The notes under the pieces: model-generated
Seen by the model: only the letters and a program-made list of their open reading frames with translations
Databases searched by the model: none
Told to the model about the DNA's origin: nothing
Made by a program: the position numbers and the translations under genes
From: Candidatus Aminicenantota bacterium
GTDB lineage: Bacteria > Acidobacteriota > Aminicenantia > Aminicenantales > Saccharicenantaceae
Length of the DNA stretch: 5,594 nt
NCBI GenBank assembly: GCA_022867105.1
Contig: JALHVH010000109.1
Location: forward strand, 1 to 5,594
Reading direction: 5' to 3'
Part shown: positions 1 through 5,594 of the stretch, one piece after another
Layout: the number at the start of each line of letters is the position of its first letter
Numbering within the stretch: position 1 is the first letter of the stretch

Positions 1-684
1 AAGCCGCCGAAGATCTCCTACAAGGAGACCATCAAGGGCCGGGCCGACGTCCAGGGCCGTCACAAGAAGCAGACGGGCGGCCGCGGCCAATTCGGCGACG
101 TCTGGATCAAGATGGAGCCCCTGCCCCGCGGCGAAGACTTCGAGTTCGAGGACAAGATCTTCGGCGGGTCCATCCCCCGGAACTTCATTCCCTCGGTCGA
201 GAAGGGCATCCTCGAGTCCCGCAAGAAGGGCGTCCTGGCCGGCTACCCGGTGGTGGACTTCAAAGTCATCCTCTACGACGGGTCCTACCACGACGTGGAT
301 TCGTCCGATATCGCCTTCAAGATTGCCGCCTCGAAAGCCTTCAAGAAGGCCATGAAGGAAGCCAAGCCGACCATTATCGAACCGGTCATGAACGTCGAAG
401 TCTACACGCCCGAGGCCTACATGGGCGACATCATGGGCAATCTCAACGGCAGGCGGGGGAAGGTCCAGGGCATGGAGCAGAAGGGCAGCATGAGGGTCCT
501 CAAAGCGTCCGTCCCGATGTCCGAAATGCTCGACTTCGAACCCAACCTGACCTCGATCACGGGCGGCCGCGGCTCCTTCCTCATGGAGTTCTCCCACTAC
601 GAGGAAGCTCCCAGCCACATCCAGCAGAAGATCATCGCCGACGCCGTCAAGGAAGGCCGGATCAGGCCCGAGGAAGAGGATTAG
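1..684 (+). CDS. fusA: Elongation factor G-like protein, C-terminal part (5' end outside the window)
   Basis: The reading frame is open from base 1 and gives 227 residues covering EF-G domain IV and the C-terminal domain V. Visible family motifs are the domain IV loop QTGGRGQFG (residues 24-32), GGSIPRNFIPSVEKG, LAGYPVVD, and DGSYHDVDSS with the loop-tip histidine at residue 97, which corresponds to the translocation-critical His of EF-G. Then come EAYMGDIMGNLNGRRGKVQG and the domain V signature MEFSHYEEAP. EF-G is the cytosolic GTPase that moves tRNA and mRNA through the ribosome and helps in ribosome recycling. The GTPase domain lies upstream of the window, so GTP binding cannot be checked. 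The GDVWIKMEPLPRG stretch and the tail after SHYEEAP look more like the second, FusA2-type EF-G paralogue than the housekeeping copy; this is recognition from memory, not a search. The tail ends in an acidic run. The TAG stop overlaps the convergent permease gene. Confidence 0.93.
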   Translation, partial: KPPKISYKETIKGRADVQGRHKKQTGGRGQFGDVWIKMEPLPRGEDFEFEDKIFGGSIPRNFIPSVEKGILESRKKGVLAGYPVVDFKVILYDGSYHDVDSSDIAFKIAASKAFKKAMKEAKPTIIEPVMNVEVYTPEAYMGDIMGNLNGRRGKVQGMEQKGSMRVLKASVPMSEMLDFEPNLTSITGGRGSFLMEFSHYEEAPSHIQQKIIADAVKEGRIRPEEED

Positions 685-1544
685 TCCCGGTCCTTCTGTC
701 TTGCCGACAGGAACATCCATACGGCCGTGTAGAGGACGACACCCATCACAACCCACTTGAGAACCACGAGGGGCAGAGACTTAACGATATAGGCGGCGAC
801 GAAAACGCCGAGGACCCCGGCCAAGGTCAGCGCCACCGCGGCTTTTCTGTCCACGGCGCCCTCCTTGACGAAACGGGCGCTCCCGGCCGCCATAAGCATG
901 GCGGTCGCGGTCATCATGATCGGGAAGGCTACCCTGGGGTGCATGCCGAGGGCGTAAACCATGGCCATGCAGGGCGCGTAGAAGCCGACGCCGATCGTCT
1001 GTAGAGCGCCGAAAACAAAGCTCATAACCACGGCCACGATGAGCTTCCAGCCCGTGAGGCCGATGGCCTCGCCCCCCGGCGGGATCCATTGCAGGAGCCC
1101 GGCCAGCATGATCGACGCCGCGGCCAGAAGACCGAATCCCATCCCGAGCTGGATCTTCCGGCGGGGCATCTTCGCGACGACCCCGGCCCCGAGCACGGAG
1201 CCGGCGGGGGCGGCGATCGACATGGCCGCCAGGGTCAGGGGCTCGACCTTGACGACGGTCATGAAGATCAGGGCTTCGGTGACCGTCGGGATGGTGTTGC
1301 CCACGTTCATCGTCCCGGGGATGATCCGGTCGTCCACCAGCTTGAAGAACTTGAAGACGGCCGTCTGCTGGGCGAAACTCCCGATGCCCAGCGTGTCGAG
1401 TAGGTTTGTGAGGAAGCCGGTCCCCAAGAGGCCGGCCCAGGGGGCCTCGGAGAACGTGCGGCGGTTCTTGAAGATGTCGGAGAGATAATAGAAGCCGAAC
1501 AGAGTCGTCATGACGCCGAGAACGGATTTCAGAATGAGGACCAT
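681..1544 (-). CDS. TauE/SafE-family membrane permease (putative sulfite/organosulfonate exporter family)
   Basis: This encodes 287 residues, very hydrophobic, with about eight likely membrane segments, close to the usual length of the family. The protein shows the internal duplication typical of TauE/SafE (PF01925). The first half has a GTGFLTNLLDTLGIGSFA region (about residues 41-58) followed by MNVGNTIPT (79-87). The second half has a matching FGALQTIGVGFYAP region (178-191) followed by FPIMMTATAM. A short basic loop, KMPRRK (125-130), lies between helices. Family members move sulfur oxyanions, sulfoacetate or other small organic anions across the inner membrane; the substrate here cannot be read from the sequence, and no sulfur-metabolism gene is nearby. 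The start is ATG at 1544 with no good Shine-Dalgarno site upstream; no other in-frame start is seen just upstream. It is downstream of the MFS gene on the same strand but 176 bases away, with its own candidate promoter. Its TAA stop overlaps the EF-G-like stop. Confidence 0.85.
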   Translation of the reverse strand: MVLILKSVLGVMTTLFGFYYLSDIFKNRRTFSEAPWAGLLGTGFLTNLLDTLGIGSFAQQTAVFKFFKLVDDRIIPGTMNVGNTIPTVTEALIFMTVVKVEPLTLAAMSIAAPAGSVLGAGVVAKMPRRKIQLGMGFGLLAAASIMLAGLLQWIPPGGEAIGLTGWKLIVAVVMSFVFGALQTIGVGFYAPCMAMVYALGMHPRVAFPIMMTATAMLMAAGSARFVKEGAVDRKAAVALTLAGVLGVFVAAYIVKSLPLVVLKWVVMGVVLYTAVWMFLSARQKDRD

Positions 1545-1568
1545 ATTGGGCGCGCGCTTTCGAGATTC

Positions 1569-1607
1569 GACGGTCGTTCATCGTATAAGAAGTCATGAAT
1601 GACCGTC
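1569..1607. repeat. Inverted repeat, 13-bp arms, candidate operator upstream of the permease gene
   Basis: Arms are GACGGTCGTTCAT (1569-1581) and ATGAATGACCGTC (1595-1607). They are complementary at 12 of 13 positions, with the one mismatch able to form a G-U pair in RNA, around a 13-base centre. The element starts 25 bases upstream of the permease start codon and covers the candidate promoter from its -35 to just past its -10 box. That placement suggests a repressor site, but the regulator is unknown and no regulator gene is in the window. Confidence 0.55.
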
Positions 1608-1609
1608 AA
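1582..1609 (-). promoter_or_regulatory. Candidate sigma70-like promoter for the TauE/SafE permease
   Basis: On the minus strand a TTGACG -35 box (1609-1604, 5 of 6 to consensus) and a TATACG -10 box (1587-1582, 4 of 6) are separated by 16 bases. Transcription would start near 1575 and leave a leader of about 30 bases before the ATG at 1544. The overlap with the inverted repeat at 1569-1607 strengthens the case that this is a regulated promoter. This is based on motif reading only. Confidence 0.5.
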
Positions 1610-1625
1610 GCGATTCTTAGTGGCA

Positions 1626-1676
1626 GGATCGCCCTTAAAGGACTCGGGGACATCCCTCCGTCCTTCTCGGCGATCC
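1626..1676. other. Long imperfect hairpin in the gap between the two transporter genes
   Basis: GGATCGCC (1626-1633) and GGCGATCC (1669-1676) are perfect complements. Nested inside are AAGGAC (1638-1643) and GTCCTT (1660-1665), and an inner GGGG/CTCC stem (1646-1649 with 1656-1659, one G-U pair). Together they give about 18 base pairs with small internal loops. On the plus strand the stem is followed by a T-rich stretch (1679-1685), like an intrinsic terminator, but no plus-strand gene ends here. On the minus strand it lies 45 bases past the MFS stop and is not followed by a T run, so it is only a weak candidate for ending that transcript or stabilising its 3' end. Confidence 0.5.
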
Positions 1677-1720
1677 GATTTTCTTGTCAGATGGGATGCT
1701 TAATATTTAGGAGACGAAGA

Positions 1721-2917
1721 TTAAATTTTGCAGTTCGCGGAGCTGTCGATCTTTTCCCTGACGAAAAGAAGCAGGGACCCGGCGATGACGGTCAGGCCGA
1801 GGGAAAAATAGAACGGGGCGAAGGGCCCGAACCCTTCCCATAGGAGTCCTGCGATCAGCGAGGCGGGCAGGGCGCAAAGGCCGATGATCATCTGGAACCC
1901 TCCAAGGCAACTGGCCCGGAAGGCGGGGGGGGAGAGCTCGCAGACCAGGGTCCTCTGGACCGGATCGAGAGCGGCCTTATGGACGCCGTAGGCGACGAAG
2001 ACGAGGACGATGAGGGCGTAGCTCCGGATGAGGATGACCCCCAGACAGACGGTCGCCCAGAAAGCGTAGGCCAAGAACAGAACAGGCTTGCGTCCGATCC
2101 TGTCTGCGAGCTTCCCGAACGGCAGCGAAAGAAGGGACGCCGTAATACTGTAGATGAGATAAAGCACGGGCACGAAAGCGACCTTGAATCCGAATTTCCT
2201 GGCGTAGATGATGAGGAAGGAGTAGGTGAACGCGCCTAGGGCGAAGACCGCGTTCAGGACGATATAAAGAGCGAAGTTCCCGTCCACGTCCTTCAGGGCC
2301 AGGCCCTTGTAGATCTGGAGTCCTTCGGCCCTTTTTTCCTTGATCTTCATCAGGACGAGCAGGGAGGCGGCGAGTCCGGGAACGGCGGCCAGGGCGAAGA
2401 GAAGCCTGTAGCCCAAGACGTTGACGAAGGCGATGCAGATGAGAATGCCGACGACAGCCCCGCCGTTGTCCATGGCCCGCATGAGGCCGAAATTCCGGCC
2501 CCTGTTAGCGTCCGTCGAGATGTCGGCGATCGTCGCGTCGCGGGGCGCGGAGCGGATCTTGCCCGCCCGGTCCAGGATGCGGAAGGGGATGAGGTGCTGC
2601 CAGGCGGAGGAAGCCGCGTATCCGAGCCGCGAGAAGCCGCCGCAGAGATATCCCATCCAGATGAAGACCTTGCGTTTGCGGACCCTGTCCGACCAATAGC
2701 CGGCCAGGGCCTGGGAAATGGAGACGATGGCCTCTCCCAAGCCGTCCAGGAAACCGAGGGCGGCCATGTTGGCCTTGAGGACCTGTGTCACGAAGAGCGG
2801 CCAGATGGGATAGATGATGTCCGAACCCATATCATTCAAGAAGGAAGCCAGGGCGAACGTCCGCACCGTCCTCTTCGATTCGAGGGGCTGGTCCGTTTGA
2901 ACCGTTCGGGAATCCAT
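1721..2917 (-). CDS. Major facilitator superfamily (MFS) transporter
   Basis: This encodes 398 residues, hydrophobic throughout, matching the usual 12-helix MFS length. The two-fold MFS motif A is clear: GYWSDRVRKRK (about residues 73-83) after helix 2, and GKLADRIGRKP (268-278) after helix 8. A DRAGKIRSAPRDA motif (116-128) marks a branch of uncharacterised bacterial and archaeal MFS proteins, often annotated only as MFS transporter. These are secondary, usually proton-coupled carriers of the inner membrane. The substrate is not predictable here, and a drug or metabolite exporter role is only a guess. I chose ATG at 2917 because an AGGAG site lies 9 bases upstream. A GTG at 2923 is in frame but only 3 bases from that site; it would add two residues. 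The gene is divergent from the ChaN-like gene, with its own near-consensus promoter. Confidence 0.9.
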   Translation of the reverse strand: MDSRTVQTDQPLESKRTVRTFALASFLNDMGSDIIYPIWPLFVTQVLKANMAALGFLDGLGEAIVSISQALAGYWSDRVRKRKVFIWMGYLCGGFSRLGYAASSAWQHLIPFRILDRAGKIRSAPRDATIADISTDANRGRNFGLMRAMDNGGAVVGILICIAFVNVLGYRLLFALAAVPGLAASLLVLMKIKEKRAEGLQIYKGLALKDVDGNFALYIVLNAVFALGAFTYSFLIIYARKFGFKVAFVPVLYLIYSITASLLSLPFGKLADRIGRKPVLFLAYAFWATVCLGVILIRSYALIVLVFVAYGVHKAALDPVQRTLVCELSPPAFRASCLGGFQMIIGLCALPASLIAGLLWEGFGPFAPFYFSLGLTVIAGSLLLFVREKIDSSANCKI

Positions 2918-2926
2918 GGCCACATT

Positions 2927-2932
2927 CTCCTA
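2927..2932 (-). promoter_or_regulatory. Ribosome binding site deciding the MFS start
   Basis: The minus strand reads TAGGAG here. The spacing is 9 bases to ATG at 2917 but only 3 bases to the in-frame GTG at 2923. This favours the ATG as the start codon. Confidence 0.7.
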
Positions 2933-2955
2933 GCGGAACGCCCGTGGGGAATGAG

Positions 2956-2983
2956 ATTTTAGACCTTTCCGGGAAATTGTCAA
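2956..2983 (-). promoter_or_regulatory. Near-consensus sigma70-like promoter for the MFS transporter, with a palindromic spacer
   Basis: On the minus strand a perfect TTGACA -35 box (2983-2978) is followed after 16 bases by a TAAAAT -10 box (2961-2956, 5 of 6). Transcription would begin near 2949, giving a leader of about 30 bases that contains the AGGAG site. The spacer holds a dyad TTTCCgGGAAA (2966-2976), placed where a bound repressor would block RNA polymerase. The quality of the boxes suggests a strong basal promoter. No regulator gene is present in the window. Confidence 0.65.
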
Positions 2984-3045
2984 GGAACGGAGCCGGAACC
3001 GGGACCCGGCCGGGCCGCTTTTCATAGCAACGGCAAAAGAGTAAA

Positions 3046-4053
3046 ATGACGGACATGAAGAAACGTGTTCCTTGGATGCTCATGGGGATGTTCATGGCTT
3101 TTCCCGCCCTGTCCGTCGAAAAGCCCGACCCGACCCTGACCCTGAAGATCGGGGACCCGCGGCTCAAGGATAAGACGGTCGAGGTCGCGCCGCGCGTCCT
3201 CTATTCCGCCGCGTCCGGAGGGGCCATCTCCTTTGACCGGATGATCGCGGAGCTGAAGGGAATCCGGATCATCTACGTTGGCGAGACCCACGACTCCTTG
3301 CCCATGCATGACGTCGAGTTCAAGGTCCTCGAGGCTCTCTATGCCCAGGATCGCGACCTCGGCGTCGGCTTGGAAATGCTCCCTGTCGCCTGCCAAAAAA
3401 CCTTGAACCGATGGAGCCTTGGGCTCCTGACCAAGGAGGAGTTCATCCGCGAGGTCGGCTGGTATGTCCATTGGAACTTCAACTTCGGGTTCTACGAAAA
3501 GATCTTCGATTTCGCCAGGGAGCACAGGCTTCCCGTCTACGCCCTCAACGTTCCCCGGGAGGTGATCACCAAAATCCGGATGAGGGGCTGGGACGCCCTC
3601 ACGGCGGAGGAGAAGGCCTATTTTCCCGGGGTGCCGGACCTGACGAACCAGGACCACCGGGCTTTGATCAGGGCCGTTTTCGAGACCGCCGACCTCCCTC
3701 CCCAAATGAAGGGAGCCGGGTTGGACATGGTTTTTGACGGCCTTTACCGCGCGCAGTCGGCCTGGGACGCGGTCATGGCCGCGAACACCCTGCGCGGCGC
3801 GGAGATGGAAGGGCGCAGGATGGTTGTCTTTGCGGGCTCCGGACATCTCCTCTACAACCTCGGAATCAACCGCCGTGCCTTCGAACGGAGCCGCCTGGCA
3901 TTCCGGACAGTGATCCCGGTAAGCGTTCCCAAAGACATGAAGACCATAACGGCGGTCCGAAGCCTTGGGGATTATATCTGGGGCATGGAGGAAGAGGCGA
4001 ATCCGGCTTATCCGTCCGTTGGCCTTATCTTTAAAAAGTTCGAAGCCCTCTAG
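3046..4053 (+). CDS. Exported ChaN-like (haem-binding family, PF04187-type) protein; ends at an in-frame amber inside its PDZ domain
   Basis: This encodes 335 residues. An N-terminal signal peptide is visible: KKR, then a hydrophobic stretch of about 15 residues ending PALS near residue 23. No lipobox cysteine is present, unlike the lipoprotein ChaN itself, so a soluble periplasmic product is likely. Family motifs are VGETHD (78-83) with H88, GLEM (108-111), paired tryptophans around 139-143, LPVYALNVPRE (162-172), and GSGHLLYNLGI (264-274). ChaN of Campylobacter is an iron-regulated protein that binds haem; the same role here is inference. From about residue 322 the sequence PSVGLIFKKFEAL looks like the ligand-binding loop and first strand of a PDZ domain, which then stops at TAG (4051-4053). 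The frame continues as the rest of that PDZ domain to 4287. The start at 3046 has a weak AAAGAG site; ATG at 3055 would give the neater signal peptide MKKR. I see no clear plus-strand promoter upstream. Confidence 0.85.
   Translation: MTDMKKRVPWMLMGMFMAFPALSVEKPDPTLTLKIGDPRLKDKTVEVAPRVLYSAASGGAISFDRMIAELKGIRIIYVGETHDSLPMHDVEFKVLEALYAQDRDLGVGLEMLPVACQKTLNRWSLGLLTKEEFIREVGWYVHWNFNFGFYEKIFDFAREHRLPVYALNVPREVITKIRMRGWDALTAEEKAYFPGVPDLTNQDHRALIRAVFETADLPPQMKGAGLDMVFDGLYRAQSAWDAVMAANTLRGAEMEGRRMVVFAGSGHLLYNLGINRRAFERSRLAFRTVIPVSVPKDMKTITAVRSLGDYIWGMEEEANPAYPSVGLIFKKFEAL
4051..4053 (+). other. In-frame amber codon splitting a ChaN-PDZ gene
   Basis: TAG at codon 336 of the ChaN-like frame is followed by a further 77 sense codons in the same frame, ending in TAG at 4285-4287. 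Single-base origins include CAG (Gln), AAG (Lys) or TGG (Trp). The context is CTC-TAG-AAC. The same codon is a genuine stop at the end of the EF-G-like gene (682-684), so the code itself has not reassigned UAG. Confidence 0.8.
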
Positions 4054-4062
4054 AACCTGGTC

Positions 4063-4287
4063 GTGGACGCCAAACCCACGGACGGCGCCGCCAAGGGGGC
4101 AGAGTTCGAGAAGGGCGACGTGGTCATGTCCGTAAACGGTAAGCCCTTCTCAGACATCAACGAGCTCCGGACGTATCTGGCGGGGTTCGGCTGGGGGACC
4201 GAAACGAAGTTCCGCGTCCTGCGGTCCGGCCAGGTCCGAGACATCGTCTTGAAGTTCAATCCCGCCACCCTTGACGAGAAGAAATAG
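4063..4287 (+). CDS. PDZ-domain remainder of the ChaN-like protein (same frame, after the amber)
   Basis: The first possible start after the amber is GTG at 4063, giving 74 residues, but the same frame reads without break from 4054. The content is a PDZ core: VVDAKPTDGAAKGAEFEKGD, then VVMSVNGKPF, a helix around INELRTYLAGF, and a final strand pair KFRVLRSGQVRDIVLKF. PDZ domains bind C-terminal peptides and are common in periplasmic proteins. This piece lacks the first strand and the carboxylate-binding loop, which lie upstream of the amber (PSVGLIF). No Shine-Dalgarno site and no signal peptide precede GTG 4063, so independent translation is unlikely and would leave an incomplete cytosolic domain. 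It is best read as the C-terminal part of one 413-codon ChaN-PDZ frame (3046-4287), either inactivated, misread in sequencing, or reached by readthrough. Confidence 0.6.
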   Translation: MDAKPTDGAAKGAEFEKGDVVMSVNGKPFSDINELRTYLAGFGWGTETKFRVLRSGQVRDIVLKFNPATLDEKK

Positions 4288-4356
4288 CCGCGGGCCCCGG
4301 CGGGCGCGTATGCCATGCCGCATTTCTTGTTCGGGCCCAGCCGTGCGGAAATAAAT

Positions 4357-4363
4357 AGGGAGG
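4357..4363 (+). promoter_or_regulatory. Strong ribosome binding site for the M14 peptidase
   Basis: AGGGAGG lies 4 bases before GTG 4368 and 7 bases before TTG 4371, which are adjacent codons in the same frame. An in-frame TAG at 4356-4358 rules out any start further upstream. The site therefore fixes the start to one of these two non-ATG codons. Confidence 0.75.
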
Positions 4364-4367
4364 TCTT

Positions 4368-5594
4368 GTGTTGAAAAAGAAGATCTTAAGATGGGCGACG
4401 GTCTTGATGAGCACGATGGCTCTGGTGAATGTTTTGGCTTTGGCGCAGAACCCAAAGACGCCGGCAGAGGAGGTGAACTACCGCGCTTACAGCCAGAACG
4501 AGGACATCGCGAGGTTCCTCAGCCTCGCGGATGCCGCGTCCAAAGAGATGGCGGTCCGGATCATAGGAGAAACGAAGGACGTCGAGGACTACCCGGCCCA
4601 TGATATCTTCCTGTGCATCCTGACCGAGGAGGGGGCGGCCTCCCCGACGACCTTCAACCGGGAGAAGCCGACCCTGCTTTTGACCGCATCCCAGCACGGG
4701 AATGAGCAGTCCGCCAAGGAGGCCGCGCTCAGGCTCATCCGGGACATCGCCTTCGGCGATCTGGAGCCGCTCCTCAAGAAGATCAACGTCCTCGTCATTC
4801 CCCAGGCCAACCCTTACGGCAACTTCCATGATGTCCGAGAGAACGAGATCGGGCTCGACCTCAATCGTGACCATGTCAAGATGGAAGCCGAAAGCGTCAA
4901 GGCCATCCACCGCGTCTTCCAGGCCTGGATGCCCGAGATGACCGTCGACGTCCACGAGAAAGGGGACGACTATTACCGGGTGTCCATCGGGTGTGTCTCC
5001 AACGTTAACATCGCCCCGGGCCTCCAGGAGTTCTCCAGAAAAACGCTCCTCGGCGAGGTCGAAAAGGTCCTGCAGAAGCAAAAACTGACCTTTCACGAAT
5101 ACCTCGTCACCGAGGACCTCGGGGTGGACACCTCGAGCGGGGCCAGGATGCCGGAGAGCGCGGGCAGGGCAAACGTCGAGGAGATGAAGAGATACAGCAC
5201 GACCGACCTCAATGACGGCCGGAACAGCCTGGGGATCTACGAGACCTTGTCCTTCATCCAGGAAGGAGCATCCCGGCACGATATCGAGACCCTGGAAGCC
5301 CGTTCCCGCTGGCAGTATTTAGGGATCCGGGCCTTGGTCGAGTCCGCGGCCGCGCATGCCGGCGAGATCTTGAAGAGGATCCGCGAAGACAGGTCAAAGC
5401 TCGTTGAGAGGGCGGCCGCCGGCGCGGCCGATGACCTCGTTCACCTGCGCATGGAATACGCCCGCGACCCGCAGGTCCCCGAGCTTCTCCTGAAGCGGTT
5501 CGAGCGGTCCGAATCGCCCGTCCTCGGCGTCCTCTTGGTCGACAAGAAGGCCGGAGAAGCGCTGATCTCCCGGGACATCGCCCCCTATCCCGCG
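4368..5594 (+). CDS. Exported M14-family zinc carboxypeptidase (3' end outside the window)
   Basis: The frame is open for 409 codons to the window edge. A Sec signal peptide is visible: KKKILR, a hydrophobic segment, and LALA before Q27 as the likely cleavage site. The M14 active site is complete. Zinc ligands are H110 and E113 in SQHGNEQS, and H196 in DVHEKG. The substrate-binding pair is N166-R167 in DLNRD, and the catalytic glutamate is probably E292 in IYETLSF. M14 enzymes remove C-terminal residues, or cleave related amide bonds such as those in peptidoglycan peptides; the specificity here cannot be read. After the catalytic core (about 300 residues) comes a helical stretch rich in charged residues, then the start of a further region that is cut off. 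The start is GTG 4368 or TTG 4371, after a strong AGGGAGG. It follows the ChaN-PDZ frame by 80 bases with no convincing terminator or promoter between, so co-transcription is plausible. Confidence 0.88.
   Translation, partial: MLKKKILRWATVLMSTMALVNVLALAQNPKTPAEEVNYRAYSQNEDIARFLSLADAASKEMAVRIIGETKDVEDYPAHDIFLCILTEEGAASPTTFNREKPTLLLTASQHGNEQSAKEAALRLIRDIAFGDLEPLLKKINVLVIPQANPYGNFHDVRENEIGLDLNRDHVKMEAESVKAIHRVFQAWMPEMTVDVHEKGDDYYRVSIGCVSNVNIAPGLQEFSRKTLLGEVEKVLQKQKLTFHEYLVTEDLGVDTSSGARMPESAGRANVEEMKRYSTTDLNDGRNSLGIYETLSFIQEGASRHDIETLEARSRWQYLGIRALVESAAAHAGEILKRIREDRSKLVERAAAGAADDLVHLRMEYARDPQVPELLLKRFERSESPVLGVLLVDKKAGEALISRDIAPYPA

Noticed and set aside
781..1596. Minus-strand open frame of 271 codons overlapping the permease
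   Set aside because: Its translation is dominated by Arg, Pro and His, as expected for a shifted frame of a membrane protein gene. The other frame gives a clean TauE/SafE protein.
1595..1843. Plus-strand open frame of 82 codons starting at ATG 1595
   Set aside because: It runs through the hairpin and into the antisense of the MFS 3' end, has no ribosome binding site, and its sequence shows no recognisable family or coding pattern.
2992..3022. GC-rich dyads followed by TTTT upstream of the ChaN-like gene (possible terminator or attenuator)
   Set aside because: The palindromes are self-overlapping with loops too small to fold well, the T run is only four long, and there is no identified upstream plus-strand promoter for it to attenuate.
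3022..3846. Minus-strand open frame of 274 codons
   Set aside because: It is antisense to the ChaN-like gene, which has a clear signal peptide and family motifs. The frame is rich in Gly, Pro, Asp and Arg without any domain pattern.
4051..4053. Genome-wide reassignment of UAG to an amino acid
   Set aside because: UAG ends the EF-G-like gene at the expected family length, with only permease antisense beyond it, so it is used as a normal stop in this genome.
4327..4355. Possible promoter TTGTTC-17-AATAAA just before the M14 gene
   Set aside because: The boxes are weak, and the start of transcription would fall inside the ribosome binding site at 4357-4363, removing it from the message.
4386..5279. 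Long minus-strand open frame of 297 codons
   Set aside because: It is antisense to the M14 peptidase, whose active-site motifs are complete. GC-rich third positions commonly create such long antisense frames.

Overview
This is a GC-rich bacterial window with five genes and short gaps (80 to 176 bases). Bacterial features are the sigma70-like promoters, the Shine-Dalgarno sites and an EF-G family factor. Two proteins carry Sec-type signal peptides, and a ChaN-like protein is present, which suggests a two-membrane bacterium. The gene content would fit an uncultured lineage such as Acidobacteriota or Aminicenantes, but that is a weak inference. No mobile element, CRISPR array, tRNA or rRNA is visible.

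Layout. Bases 1-684 (+) encode the C-terminal part of an elongation factor G-like protein (domains IV and V), cut by the left edge. Its stop overlaps, tail to tail, the stop of a TauE/SafE-family permease at 681-1544 (-). A 176-base gap (1545-1720) follows. It holds a candidate promoter overlapped by a 13-bp-arm inverted repeat, and a strong hairpin at 1626-1676. Next is an MFS transporter at 1721-2917 (-), with a strong ribosome binding site and a near-consensus promoter at 2956-2983. Across a divergent gap comes an exported ChaN-like (PF04187-type) protein at 3046-4053 (+). It stops at an amber codon, but the same frame continues to 4287 and encodes the rest of a PDZ domain. The window ends inside an exported M14-family zinc carboxypeptidase (4368 to the right edge, +) preceded by a strong ribosome binding site.

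The most notable observation is the split ChaN-PDZ gene. The amber codon falls inside the PDZ fold: its first strand lies upstream and the rest lies downstream in the same frame, with no ribosome binding site for the second part. This is either a nonsense mutation or sequencing error, or programmed readthrough. UAG clearly acts as a real stop at the end of the EF-G-like gene. The two membrane transporters appear to have separate promoters, each with a dyad suited to a regulator. The ChaN-like gene and the peptidase are co-directional and both encode exported proteins, so they may share a transcript. I see no evidence of a wholly new system here.
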